A stretch of 64,000 nt of DNA from the NCBI GenBank assembly GCA_026225945.1, contig JAMJFZ010001816.1, positions 9,389,001-9,453,000 on the forward strand, read 5' to 3'. The notes below the pieces were generated by a model. It saw nothing but the letters and a program-made list of their open reading frames with translations, was not told the DNA's origin and ran no database searches. This DNA comes from Cricetomys ansorgei (lineage: Eukaryota > Chordata > Mammalia > Rodentia > Nesomyidae). The position numbers were made by a program, and so were the translations under genes. Positions 1-12,350 of the stretch are shown here, one piece after another. How positions within the stretch are numbered: the first letter of the stretch is position 1; every line of letters begins with the position of its first letter.

Positions 1-2248
1 ACTCAGAAATTTGAATGTATAAAGTGCCATTTAAATAAACCAAGAAAGGAGACATAAAAGACCCCTTTTTAGGAATTAATGTAGATTCCTCATTACAGTT
101 TCTATGATGACTAATTATATTATATAAAAAAATATTTTTCTCTGCTATTAGCTTAACAGACTAAATGTAATGGCTCTCTGGTGATTTAGATCCTCAGCAT
201 TTTCTGTTTCTTTTCTGCCTTTTTATACCCTTTGTTCCACCGTGACAGGGTTCACTTAAATGGTGGCCCCTGTGCCTGCTTTTCAGTCTCATTTCTTTCA
301 ACCTTTCATTGTTGAAAATTCCTCATGTTTATTTCAAAAATAGTTTGCAGATTTAAAATTTTATTTGGTTCTCTTACATATGCAGCTATTTGTTGAATTT
401 CTCACCTTGTTAAATCATTCATGTCTTTCCTTGTAGTTTTGTACTTCATTCAGTTTCTATACAGTGATCTCATTGAACTCTCATTTGGCAATGTGTAGCT
501 ATTCAGATTTCTGTCATTATTTCCTGGTTATTCTCTGTGATCATTTATAATATTTTTCTTACTCTTAGGGCTGTTAAATTTTTATATGTTGAGAACTTAC
601 AATAACAAATGTTTGAAACAATAAATATATATTTTAAGATTTAGTTAATTTTTCCAAAATTTTCTACACAGAGATGTTAAGACAAAGGTGTCATTTGAAT
701 AATAGTGGGGCATGTACTAGCATTGTGGGTATCTACTGAAATGCTATATGTCATGTGCTAGAAATTTCTTAGGCACATTGATGCATGAGATAGGAAGCAA
801 CAAAGCTAAGGGCTTCTTTGTTTCTGCAGAACCTTTGAGTTGTGTAAAGGCAGACCAAGGCAGAGAGCAGTGATCGTCAGAGCCTGCTTTTTAGAAGCTT
901 GAGTTTGTAAGACCATCTCTAAGCAGGTCCCTAGCAGCAGTTTTGAGAAATCCGCTCACTCATACTCAATGACAAGGACCAGTGTGAGAGTCAACGGCTA
1001 CAAACAACTGTGTGTTACTGTTGTGATGAAGGCTGCAGACCTGAGAGAATGTTAAAGGTCTGATGATTTTGCATCAGAGGTTATATCAGCCATGTGTATA
1101 TACTGATATACAGCTTTGTAGGGTTGGCAGGCTCAGTTATGAGTGCAAGTTTGATAATGTGATCCGACATCTTGGTAGGTGGGGATGGATAATTGTTCTG
1201 GTACTCATTGCCTCCTCATCTTCATACACTATTCCTGCTTCAGCACTAACACATCTGTCTTCTATAGTCATTAGTGAGATACCACAATCCAGGGCGTATG
1301 GTCTAGAGATATTTGTGGTCAAAATATTGTCTGTGCTTTTCCTATAAGCAATATATGACAAAGGAGAAACAAACTCAGGGATCGGAGGATGGGCTAAACT
1401 CCATCATGGTACAGGAACATAGGAACTATGAAGACAGATACTTAAGAACTTTGTATGTATAGGAAACTGAGTCCACTGTACCTATGATGTCTTTCCCCTT
1501 CTTTGTGGCAGAGTTATTGGAATCCACAGTGATGAATATTTAAGGATTTTTAGATAACATATGTAGGAATACATAGTAGATATTTGGACCTTTAAGGACT
1601 TCACCAAAAATGACAACTATTATCTGAAAAGCAGTGCTCTGGGCACTATATTGACTGCTGCTGTGTGAATCATACCTATAGTCTGCACCCTTCTTTTCCT
1701 TACTTAGCTTCAGAAAATTCACCTGAGCAATTATCTTCACATATCAGGCTAGGTTAGGCTGAGACTAGTCCTTGAGTAATGGACCAAATGTCAGTGTAAA
1801 CTGGCTTACTCTTTGCTCTCCTTTGTACTCAGGAGTGCAGCAATTTTCCAGGGAGCTTCATGCTTGCACTGTGTAACTTTGGCTCAAAGGATAGAATTAT
1901 ATGGACATACTGAAACTTTTTCTTCATACCATTAGCTGAATTATCATTTTCTGTTTCTTCCACTGTACTAATGCATCTTCTTAAGTGATGGCAGATCTCC
2001 AGTGTTATTTTTAGGCATGCATAGCTGCCATTTTTTTATGAGAAGTAACATAGCTGAAATCTCATACTTCCATCTTTCTGACATCACACAACTCTTTTGC
2101 TCCTTTTTAGAACTACCCAGATAACATTTTTTTTAATAAGTCACCTCTCTCTATAAATGTATATTAAAAATATAGTATAATTCATTTTCATATATCATGA
2201 TATATAAAAAATAGTCTTATACTGTCATCTATCAATATTCTACTTTTG

Positions 2249-2251
<3 letters not shown>
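1..2251. other. AT-rich single-copy DNA, nothing assigned
   Basis: I recognise no gene, exon or repeat family here. Short open frames near 1.06-1.36 kb on both strands lack any domain and overlap each other in antisense. The part from about 800 to 1450 is less AT-rich than the rest but matches nothing I know. Very old, unrecognisable repeat remnants are possible. Confidence 0.5.

Positions 2252-2292
<41 letters not shown>
2252..2292. repeat. (TA)n microsatellite
   Basis: An uninterrupted TA tract of about 20 units in AT-rich surroundings. The sequence shows this directly. Tracts of this length usually vary between individuals. Confidence 0.95.
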
Positions 2293-2293
<1 letters not shown>

Positions 2294-2584
2294 TTATATC
2301 ATAGCTTCTTCACTAAAGTATACGTATTGGTTATTTTTTTTCCATTTTATAAAACACTATTAAAAATATAAACACTAGGAAGAGCAGGGTTCGGGGAAGA
2401 CAGAATTATATATCTAAGTGCCAATTACTGTCAGCTTGAGAAATGAGTTGAAGATTTCCAAGGACAATTTTAACTTGTTTTTAAGCTGAGTTTCCAAGCT
2501 TTACAGCAGGCATGGACATTTTGCAGTGTGTCATTTTGTGTTGAAGTTTGATGTTCATCTCACTACAAAGAAATACACTAGAAA

Positions 2585-2585
<1 letters not shown>

Positions 2586-2631
<46 letters not shown>

Positions 2632-2642
2632 GAGAGAGAGAA
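2586..2642. repeat. Compound (CA)n(TA)n(GA)n microsatellite
   Basis: Three dinucleotide tracts follow one another without spacers: about 14 CA units, 7-8 TA units and 5 GA units. Each junction differs from its neighbour by a single base type, so stepwise conversion of one original tract is likely. No SINE head is visible to its left. Confidence 0.95.
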
Positions 2643-3639
2643 ATTTAGATTAGTCAATTGATTTTTAAGGAATTTTTCTTAACATAGAGTCAAGGAAAGA
2701 TATAGAGTGTACAGAATACAATAATATTTTGTTTCAACAAGACAGGAATCTGAGCTTCCTGTATAAATAAGGATGTTTACATTAAGATATCTTAGCATCA
2801 TATGGCTTTGGTAATAAACTCTGATCTTTGATTACATTTCTACTTTTATGATTTGAAAAACTGTAACCAGTATAAACTAATTCATTTCTTTAACATTTGA
2901 AAGTGTCAGATTATATTGACGAGGGATGTGTAGCAGACTCAAAATCAGTTCTAGCTGTGATCTATTTAATTTTATTTTACAAAATAACTGTGTAATTTGA
3001 CAAAATGTGAGAAAGTTTCATAATTGTATAAAAAGAATAAGATAATAAAATGTTTCCTTTAGGAAATGATTGAAATGTGAGCAAAGGGACAATTCTATAG
3101 TTGTAGTTAGATCGTTCAAAAATTGTATTAATAATTTATATATACTTTATTTTGACCAAAAAGGGTTGATGATTTGGACAAAACTATCAATAAACTCTAT
3201 TAATACATATGGAATAAGTCAATGACTACTGAATACATATATATCTCATTTATACATAGATTATATTGCAGAATAAATCATAGGATTAGGACATAAAAAT
3301 TGTAAGGAATATTAAAGTCATATACATTTCACTGGTTACAATGAAATTATATACAGAATCAAACAGAAAAAAAATAAACATACAAAGTAGAGAGAATAAA
3401 TAAGAGATCAAATAATCAAAAATGAATTAGAAAATATTTTTATCCAGGCTAACTGTATGTTTTATCAATCAGTTAATTGTTTTTAGATAGAATCCTGTTA
3501 TGTATCTCAGCGTTGAGCTGGGGAATGTCTCCTGTCTCATTCTCTCAATTTCTGGAATTACCATTTTATACAGTTCAAACCTGCAAATTATTTCCGAAGC
3601 AATGGAATAAAATTGAATAAAGAGTTGCTATAAAAGATA
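2643..3639. other. Very AT-rich DNA, nothing assigned
   Basis: I see no gene. Adenine-rich stretches near 3360-3440 could be decayed L1 ORF2, which is A-rich on its coding strand, but I could not align them with any confidence. Confidence 0.4.
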
Positions 3640-3960
3640 TATAATTAGACAAGAAAAATCTTAATCACAAAAATTCTGCTTTACATACAAGAACAAAAAG
3701 AGGAAGTTCAGAACAAGGGCAAAGAAAATAAAATGAAAGGGCAAATCAAGGCTATAGAACACAAAACACAAAAGAGAAACGTGGACACAGCTGGAAATTA
3801 AAGTTGTATTGCAGCAATCTTAAAAAAATAGATCGATTCATAGTTAGGCTAATGAAAGATATAATAGTTTGTACATGAGGAAAAGAAAATTCATGAAAAA
3901 TAATTGAGTTCCAAATTGATTAATTGAATTCACTTGATTAATGCATACATAATTCCATCA
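3640..3960 (+). repeat. Possible decayed L1 ORF2 fragment
   Basis: The segment is A-rich and shows a faint likeness to the early ORF2 region of mammalian L1, around the stretch of the 'aatagatcgattc...aggctaatgaaag' type near 3828-3860. No frame is open. The likeness is weak, and this could equally be A-rich single-copy DNA. Confidence 0.3.
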
Positions 3961-4160
3961 ACTATTATGTATTTGATATTGTCCTTATTGATATGGCATG
4001 TAGTAATGGAATGAAAAATGAATACTTTTATAGACTCATGAAAGAATACAGTGAAGATAAATGATGACCTTGAATATCAATGAATCAATATTTTATTATT
4101 TTTATGATTGTATTTTTCATATTTTCACTCTAAAGTTAATATATTTTTTGTTATTGCTGT

Positions 4161-4305
4161 TTTTTTGATACAGGGTTTCTCTGTTGTAACTCTAACTGTC
4201 ATGGAACTCTCCCTGTAAACCAGGCTGCACTCAAATTCACAAAGATCCCCCTGCTTCTGCCTACCGAGTGCTGATATTAAAGGCATGTGCAACCACTACC
4301 TGGCT
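4161..4305 (-). repeat. B1 SINE, full length
   Basis: Read on the minus strand this is a complete B1 (7SL-derived) element. It has the 5' end, the 'tttaatatcagcactcgg' A-box/B-box region, the central body, and the 'gagaaaccctgta' end followed by an A-rich tail (T-rich on the plus strand near 4161-4168). About 20% of positions differ from the B1 consensus I remember, so it is an old copy. B1 is mobilised by L1 enzymes and carries an internal Pol III promoter. Confidence 0.9.
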
Positions 4306-4488
4306 TCTAAAATTAATAATTTTTATTCTTATAATTTAAAACCATTATTTTTGAGGTTTTGTACTAATGCAGAAACCTCATAACATTAATATTTACAAAA
4401 TAGTTACAAATATCATTGCTACCTTTTGAAAATACATCTTGATAGCAACATATATTTACAAATTAAAAACGTTAAAAAATGAGACATT

Positions 4489-4815
4489 ATTGGGCTGGTA
4501 AGATGTCTGAGATGCTAAAAGAATATGCTGGGGAAATGTGAGAGCCTGAAGTTGAATCCCTGGCATCCACATTAAAAGCCTGGTCACTCTGTACTTGTAA
4601 CTCCAGCACATGGGAAGGGATGTCATTATCACTGGGCTTCTTGGATCTCAGCAAATCTGCAGGTGCAATAAAAAATATACTCTATTATAAGGCAGAGAGT
4701 GAGTAAACAACTTATCTGACATCTTTCCCTGTCTCCATGTGCATTTATAAACATGTTCATAAAACATACATGAGTGCATGTGTGCATGTGTGCACGTGTG
4801 CACGAGTGCTCACGT
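4489..4815 (+). repeat. Degenerate B3/B4-type SINE leading into a CA tract
   Basis: It begins with the tRNA-derived head typical of the B2/B3 superfamily ('gggctggtaagatgtctga') and continues through 'gttgaatccctggcatccac' and 'tgtaactccagcacatggga'. The 3' half ends in alternating purine-pyrimidine sequence (4769-4815) and then a CA tract. Internal sequence from 4655 to 4735 is too diverged to place. I am confident of a rodent tRNA-derived SINE and less sure of the subfamily. Confidence 0.65.
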
Positions 4816-4819
4816 GCAC

Positions 4820-4852
<33 letters not shown>
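4816..4852. repeat. (CA)n microsatellite at a SINE tail
   Basis: CA repeats with one GC interruption form the 3' tail of the SINE just upstream. With the GTGCACG-rich stretch before it, it makes an imperfect inverted repeat centred near 4806-4811. The open frames on both strands here are artefacts of the dinucleotide repeat. Confidence 0.9.
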
Positions 4853-4855
<3 letters not shown>

Positions 4856-6549
4856 GAAACTGGATAAATATGGACTTGTATTTAGCATATGGGTTCCAAG
4901 CATTGGTCATCTAACCAATACTATGAATTGAATAATTAATTTTCAAAGGGCCATATGGTAAAGGTAGAATCTCGAGGGTGACGCTACTGAGAGGTGGGGA
5001 AAGCTTTACATGTTGTTACTCCAGGAGAACCTTAAGTTATCTGTGTCTTTTCTTCAAATGGCATTGGGATAACCAAGCCTCTTCCTTGCTCTTTTGCTTC
5101 CTTGTCATGAAGCAGGCAGTCAGATTCTCTGCTGTAGCCATCTATCATGCCCATGGAGCGCCACAACTCTGTACCCACCAAATCTTGAACTAGAAGTTCA
5201 AAAGTTAAGAGCCCAAATCAAGTTTTTCTCTTTATAAGTCAATTATTTTTATTAAATAGACAGCATTTCACTACGAAAGGAAATTAGTATAGGGAAGCGG
5301 AGCCAATAATTATAGCTGTGCCTAACAATGTGGTAGGAATTTTACAAAATTTGGAGAAGCAAGGTAAAGAAAGGCCAACATGTTCTAAGTTGAGCTAAAT
5401 TTACAGTGAGGATAGGGAGCAAAAATTCCCTTTAGGGACCATGTTGATTAATGGGCACGATTAGCAATGGTACATCATTATTAGATAAAAGGAAGCACAC
5501 ATTAGGAAAATAGAGAATAAGCCTCCAGTTTATCGGTGAAATATGCAAGTCCATTCATCCATTACATCTTCAGAAAAGTACTAATGTGAGTTTGACTTTC
5601 AGAGTGAAAGTACTTGCAGAAAAGAATTACTCAGTTTTCTACATGTCAAAGAGTATCTCAACATACTTTTCCTCATTTTGAGTCTTATTGAAATACATTA
5701 AAATGTTCCTGCAGTCATGCATGTCCCGGTTCAAGATTTATTAGTAAAAGCCCTTAGTACCATCTATGTAATGAAAAATTTAGAGGCATGAGCTTGCAAC
5801 AATTGTGGAATCATGTCAACTTCCACTGAGATGTCAAAGGAAAGAATGAGATAATATAACATCTGCTTCAGATTTACAAGTAAGAAGTCCACAGTTCAGT
5901 CACAAAAGGACCTAAACAAAACCAAATGCTTAAATTCAGACCTCTGGAAGGTAAATACACACATACTAACCAGAATATGTCACAGAAAGCTATAGACAGT
6001 GTGGAGTGCCAAGCCACATAAGTACGGTATGACCACTGCAGTCATAGGGATGAGCCTGCCCAAGCCATTGCCAGGAAATAATCATTTTCAGTGTTTCTCA
6101 AATTCTATACATGGACATTAAGATTTAATATTTACAACAGCTATGTTTTGGTCTTCCTTTGGCCATATCTCTATTTGTTCCCTTGGCTGTGGAATGGTAT
6201 TCATTATTCTGTGTCATTGTTACTATTCTGGCTTCTAACTAAAAGCATTCTGTTTGATTTTTGAAACATCAAAACATCTTCAAATCAGACCTTTGGCTTG
6301 CATTTTGAATAATTCTCAAATGGTTTAGATTCAGGAGTTTATCTATAATGGATGGAATCCTTTTTAAATGATGATATATTAATGAGCCTTTGACGTTCAT
6401 GACTGAATGCTCTTTATATTATCAAAAATTACTAGTAGGTCATAGACCCAATGAGAGTTCATAATACTATAATATATATGGAAATGGAAATATATTATAA
6501 ATGGAAATCAGAATAAAATGACTACTTATTTCTGCAACCGTAGATAAAT
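4853..6549. other. AT-rich single-copy DNA, nothing assigned
   Basis: I recognise no gene or repeat. The short frame at 4978-5193 has no domain and no coding signature. Density of stops and base composition are those of ordinary intergenic DNA. Confidence 0.5.
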
Positions 6550-7165
6550 GCATCCACCAACCTTAATCTGAGAAGCTTCTTCTTAAAATAGATGACAATT
6601 AACAGAGACCCTTAAAATGCAGATATTGTAGAGCGTTTATTCCTAAATGGGACATATATACTACTCTCTTACTTCCAAAGCTCGGAGATTTTTATGGAAG
6701 AGGAGAAGACCGATTCTAATAGCAAGAGGTAGTGGATAACTGTGAAGTGGTGTTTTGAGATGCAACAAGGCGCATATGAACTCAGAGTGATTGTGACAGC
6801 ATGCACATAACCTATATTAGCTCAAGCCATACAAAAATCTCAGCATGGAAGGGAGAAGATGAGCATGAAATCCTACCACTAGGTTAGTAGTTATTGGTAT
6901 TTAATAGCTACCGGTTTTCATTAAGGATGCAACCTGATCTGTTGATAACATGTCATGGCAGGACCTACATCCAAGGATAGTTAGCAACAAAATTGGACTC
7001 AATCAGTTTATAAACAAAAATGAACAGAGAAAGTTCACAATAGGGAATGTGAAGAGAAGTTATTGTAGAGAGGAGATATCTAGGAGAGGTTGAGGAGGGG
7101 TAAACACAGTCAAAGTTCATTGTAAGAGATGTCAAGGCTAAAATAAAAATTACCAAAAAAAAGGA
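6550..7165 (+). mobile_element. L1 LINE 3' end (old rodent, Lx-like)
   Basis: The 3' untranslated region of an old rodent L1 reads on the plus strand. Landmarks are 'gagaagcttcttctta' at 6570, 'cctaaatgggacatata' at 6640, 'gaactcagagtgattgtgac' at 6779, 'tacaaaaatctcagcatgga' at 6831, and a G/A-rich end near 7060-7110 followed by an A-rich tail. The segment around 6570-6660 is homologous to the one at about 52880-52990 in the L1 further right. It is 5'-truncated, carries no coding sequence and is heavily mutated. Confidence 0.8.
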
Positions 7166-8477
7166 TCTTAATGTCTTAGGTTGTAAAATGCAAGTTACAT
7201 GAAAATTCTAATTATATTTCCCAAGTATTTAGGTACAATCAAATAAAAAGTTAGCATTTTCTCCAGATTGTGTACATTGTACCAATTTTAGAAGTCATAA
7301 AAAACTTATTTATTACATAGTGTAGATGTTTTGTTGCTTCATTCTCGAGAGTTTCTACTAAAACACATGTATAAATAATGACTGGTTGTTCACAGTAAGG
7401 GCTTACTTATTTGACAATAATTGTGTCTAGTATTAACTAATTCTTTCATATATCATGACAGCTGTATACTTTATTCTTGAAAAAATAAATAAGGACAAAT
7501 CGTCATTTTGAAAAAAAATTATGGAGACATGAAAAGTAAAAATGCACAAAGACAAATATTGTATTACAGTATGGATGCAAATTCACAGACAAATGAGAAG
7601 GTCAGATAAAATAAGTCTGTGTGTGATAGAGATCTACTTTTTTGCTGCATTACGTGAAAAAATACTGTATTTATAACTCAGGTACAGCAATTTAAAGCAT
7701 TTGTAAAATAGACCATTTTTCTCATATGAGGAGAAATAGCGATATGTTTTAATGAAATGATAATCTCATTGTAAAAGAAACAAGCATGCAAAATATGCAT
7801 ACTACTTGGCACTATCAAGTGACATCTGGGATAATCATGGCATCTGGCTTCTGGGATCATACTTGAAAGGACTATCTGGTAACAATCTGCTACACAATTT
7901 GACCAAAGGAAGCCAGTAGGATCCAGATATCCTACAGTGACTGGAAAAACTGACAGAAATTAAAAATTGGCTTGAAGTCCTAACTGTTTACTGCAATCAT
8001 GGCTTTGAATTGGAAACAGTGTCAGAAAAGAACTAAATATCCATAGGGCAGTGTGGATTGTATTATATTTTAAATTAACTCCATTTTGATATTTAGTTTT
8101 CAAAATAAATGCATGATATATATTCATTTTAAATTGTTTTAAAAGTATCTTCAGTCACTTTGTAAATTCTGAATGCCCAATGCATTCCAGTCATTCAGAA
8201 AGGTGAATCAAGTTGAAACACTTTAGATTGTCTCTGAAGTTATCTGAACTTTGCTAGTCATGAGCATTCCACAAAAGTGATTTGATTACTATTGCAGATG
8301 GAAATCTACTATGGTCATATATAAATTGGTCATATATGGACATAATGGAAATTCATATGTGTTTAAAATTCATCAAAGACACTGTCTTTCAATTCTAAAA
8401 TTTCTTTATAAAATCCACTTCATTTCCAAAAAAAAAAAAATTCATCATAAGGTGTGTTAATTCATTCAACACATTAA
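7166..8477. other. AT-rich single-copy DNA, nothing assigned
   Basis: I see no gene or repeat family. A 13-base A tract at about 8429-8441 is the only low-complexity feature. It has no recognisable SINE or LINE body beside it. Confidence 0.5.
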
Positions 8478-8636
8478 GATGCTTGCTGTAATGCATAACA
8501 TCTGAGTTTCGTGGTATCATTCCTAAGTAACTACCCTTAAATGAGTTTATTTCCTTTAGTGATCACATATGTGCACACCCACAGATACAGAGACAGAGGG
8601 CCAGGCAAATGAAAAATAAATGAATAAATATAAAGT
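8478..8636 (+). repeat. Decayed B3/B2-type SINE
   Basis: Faint B3-like sequence: 'gatgcttgctgtaatgcata', then 'ctgagtttcgtggtatcatt', then the tail 'atgtgcacacccacagata' and an 'aaataaatgaataaata' end. The order of these parts fits the family, and the divergence is high. The tRNA-derived 5' end is missing. Confidence 0.5.
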
Positions 8637-8687
8637 TTTGAAACTTAAGAAAAACTCTCATAAAGTTTGCTTATTACTGCAGAATGA

Positions 8688-8794
8688 TCATGGCACACCC
8701 CTTTAATTGTAGTTCTTGGGAGACAGAGACAGGTGGATCTCTGAGTTCAAGGCCAGCCTGGAGAAACCCTGTCTTTCAAAAACATAAAAAAAAG
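8688..8794 (+). repeat. B1 SINE with internal deletion
   Basis: B1 on the plus strand: 'cctttaattgtagttcttg', 'caggtggatctctgagttc', 'aaggccagcctg', then directly 'gagaaaccctgtct' and an A-rich tail. About 38 bases that normally lie between the 'ccagcctg' and 'gagaaaccc' motifs are absent, so the element is near 107 bp instead of about 147. The junction is clean, as expected of one deletion. Confidence 0.88.
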
Positions 8795-10544
8795 ATCATT
8801 GATTTTTAATCAATATTTTATATGCATATTGGAAATAGTTGAGGGAAAGAATATTTCTTCAGTTTTCTTTACATAATAAAAGATTAATAAGCTACAGAAT
8901 AAAATATTCTGGAATAGTGGCTACTAGTGCAAGATATCAGTAATCTTATCTACATTATTTATTTGACAAATCTTAAAAATATTTGAAATATTTACATGGA
9001 TTTTATAATCTGAGTTTTCTCTGTATAAATACATATTGTGGGAGTTCTACTGGCCTTTCTTAAATTATTCATTTTTTAGCAGCTTTAATATGTGTTAATT
9101 CTGAAATAATTCTTCTGCACTGTGCTTATAATTCTTTTCATTCTTAATTTCATCTAAGTTTATCTGGAGTTAAATGGACGTGATTATATTTCCTGAAAAC
9201 AAATAAGCTGTCTTTGATAGCTCAACAAACTCAAAGCCTTCCCAAATGATTAAGTAGGAAAATGTGGTGTGATTATTCATTCAGTCACTCCATGGAGATC
9301 CAGCTTCTTTTAATCTTGCCTTGATGGATGTGTAAGAACTGCTGACAAACCGCCTGCATGAGAAACTCAAGAAAGAAAATAAAAAGTTTTCTAAGTCCCT
9401 GTACTTCACCACAAACATTCTTTTAGACCTACACATAAAAGACGCCTCTATTTCCAACTCCTCTTTATATGAATTTGATGGAAAGTAATATTTAAAATAC
9501 TAAAATTTAGTCACATCAAAGCTATTTTCCAATTTCACATCCCTATTAGCTTTTGGACTAAGCATGTTACTTACCTCCTCCATGCATCAGCTTTATCTGA
9601 CTTAGAACGAATGGTTTTGACGTAAATGATATATGCTATCATTTCTTACTTTAAAATTTTATTGCTGAAGCAAAAAAAAATTGAAATACTCTGAAGTGAC
9701 ATTTAGCAGAAACTTGTCAAAATAAAATTGGATTATTGCAACCTGCTTAAAACAAATTTCCACCAGAAACTCCAGATCATCATGCACATCCAAGTGTATT
9801 TTGAGCCTGCATGAAACTCTATCTGGTTTTACTTAATGAGATTTATTGCAAGGGAATGAAATTGCATTCTCCACGATTTGATGCAAACAGATCAAATGCT
9901 GGAATATCTGTAATATGAGGAAAAAGAGAATAGGAATAGAAATATAGTTTGAGTTTTACAATGCTTTTACTACATCATAGATTTTTCACCACATGAGTTT
10001 ACCAATATTTCCCCAACATTTATTGTAATAAAAAGAGCATTCCAATGAATTATTTAAAGGTAAATATAAGGACTTACTTATTCATTTAATTTAATGGACA
10101 CATGGCTTAGGGAACCTCAGTAAAAAGCAGGCAGTTAATATCAAGGTTTATTTGTAGTCTTCTGATTTATTTTATGTATTCTACATTATGAGTGATGAAA
10201 TAACTTTCTCAAATATGAGATTTTATGGCAGTTACATCACATAAATTAACACTACAAATGATTGTTCAGAGAAGATAGTGCAATATAGACACAATGTACT
10301 TATTTATGCAATAAGCTACCTCTCTGCACATTTCTTTAGGGCTTCCACACAACGTAAAAGACCCAATGAGACCAAAAGAATATGTTGTGCACTGTGTGCA
10401 ATAGATAAATCATATTTCTTTAAGAGAAAATCAACGTAAAATGTTAATAAGAAGAAGACAAAATTTCACAGTTGGTGTGGTCTGATTGAACTCAAAATTC
10501 ATGTAATGAAACCTTTACTGCTGTGTTAATAAATCTTGGGACTT
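8795..10544. other. AT-rich single-copy DNA, nothing assigned
   Basis: No gene or repeat recognised on either strand. Composition is uniform and open frames are short. Confidence 0.5.
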
Positions 10545-10760
10545 TTGACTTTTGAAATGATTCAGTCATGAGGGCTCCAACCTCATGGTGGTTTTCACTC
10601 ATTATAGATAGGCTGAGATTTTTTTCTTTACCAATTATCTTCTATATGGAAACACAGTGTTTGTCTTTATTTGGGCTTCCTGCCCTTTGGCCAGGTGAGA
10701 AAAGTCTTGATGTTAAAATTCCCAGAAGCTGAAGAGTCAGTTTTCAACTGGCTAACATGT
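10545..10760 (+). mobile_element. Possible MaLR (MLT1/MST-type) LTR fragment
   Basis: The run 'gattcagtcatgagggctc' followed by 'caacctcatggtgg' matches the conserved middle of mammalian MaLR LTRs ('...gtcatgagggctctgccctcatgaat...'). The rest diverges too much to follow. MaLRs are nonautonomous ERVL relatives and most copies are solo LTRs. Supported mainly by that one motif. Confidence 0.4.
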
Positions 10761-11049
10761 TGATACAAGAATAATCAGTAAGAGAACACTAGAAAAAGGC
10801 CAACGATGCTACCAACTAAATATTAAAGAAAGAAATCTAGTGAAAATCTAGAGAAGAATTGTAAGTTTTCTCTTTATTCTCAAGGTTTTCTAAGTGGGCC
10901 TGGTCAACCGCTGTTAGTAATATGAATGGTCATGACTGTCATCAAAGTTCATCTCCTTATCATGGGAACTTGAGAATATTTTATGGAAAAATGAAGGGAA
11001 GATGAATCACCTCTGTTTTTAAGTAGAATTGAACTAAATATTTTTTTTT

Positions 11050-12350
11050 TTAAAGTGTGGTATTAACAAACAAACCCCTAAGAAGAGCACAGAGCATGCT
11101 ACATAATTCCCTCACTTGCAATAACATGCAGAATATAACAAGCAAAATAAGGACAGATTGTGTTAACAAAACGGAAGCAGAATGTAATTATTCCAAAGAT
11201 GCCTGGACTAACCCCATGGAAAACGAAAAAGTCTTCTTTGGAGAAAATGCCAATGTATAGCTGAGAAATCCTTTGAACAGGAGGCTAATATAATAGAAGA
11301 AAGATGCTATTTATTAATATGACAGGAGAAAAGCTCAAAGGCATTTTGGCAATTTTTGAGACTTCCTCTCACTTCACAGACTTGAGTGTCATGATCTTCA
11401 CAGAAAAAGGCTTCACACAAAGGTTTAAGGGAATTATTTGCATCTCTATTGTCACTTTCCGGTATTATCTTTCTGCTTTCAACATGGACTGCAATGTTCT
11501 TTGACTTTGTCAGATGCGGCTCTTGCTGGCTTAGGAGCTGCTCAGGATTCTACTCCAGAAAGAATGGTGTCAAGTCTTGGAGGCACAGTATATAAACTGG
11601 AGAGTTGCATTATGGCCACTTTCTTGCAAGTGAATAGTCATTCCTGTAGACAAGAAAAAAGCTCATGTAACTGAAAAGCTCAGGAAACCCAGAAAATTAT
11701 GAGCCAACTAGATACCACACCCCCAAACACACACACACACACACTCAAGGCTGCAGAAGCAGTGATATTTTTGATGGGAGTTTGACAGTCTGCAGGTATA
11801 TCTGCAAACTGTGCAAGGGACTGCAGGACAGCAGTTTTGTGAGTCATTGCACAGGCTGGTAAAGGCTGTTTTGTAAGGCAGTTGCCTTTGAAGTGACCAC
11901 ATTTTTATAAGCAATCGATTAAAGTAATCCTACAAAACTTTGTGGTTCCTTCAGTTAGAATTAGGTATAATAGTTTATTTTGTCTACTTCCAGCATCCCT
12001 TAGCATTTGGTCAAGTATACCCAGATGTGTCACACAACAAGACATGTAATTGGTTGAGCCAAGATTTTAGAAGATATTATAGACAGTCTCCTTCCCAGGA
12101 AGAGAATTGTCACAAGGCAGAGACACCATGAAATGACCTCACCAGGGTAATATCAAACAGAAATATTTGAGCTGGGCCACTTCTGAGATCCTAGAACTAC
12201 CAAACCAGAAACAAGCCTTGCTGAATTAGACAACCACAGGCATGCCTCTACAATGTGTGAGAAACAAAACATGGACATTATACTGGAAGTCATGGGGCAC
12301 AGTTATCAAAAGGGATTAGAGTTGCACACTCCAATCTATTTGTATCAGGA
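11050..12350. other. Unassigned, less AT-rich block
   Basis: This segment is clearly less AT-rich than its flanks and has several short plus-strand frames (11057-11260, 11304-11504, 11438-11674, 11940-12131), none with a domain I know. It begins after a T tract at 11041-11052. It could be the internal part of an old LTR element, a decayed retrocopy, or non-coding exons of an RNA gene. I cannot choose between these. Confidence 0.35.
11726..11744. repeat. Short (AC)n microsatellite
   Basis: About nine AC units after a short C-rich run. It lies inside the unassigned block and has no SINE beside it. Confidence 0.85.
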
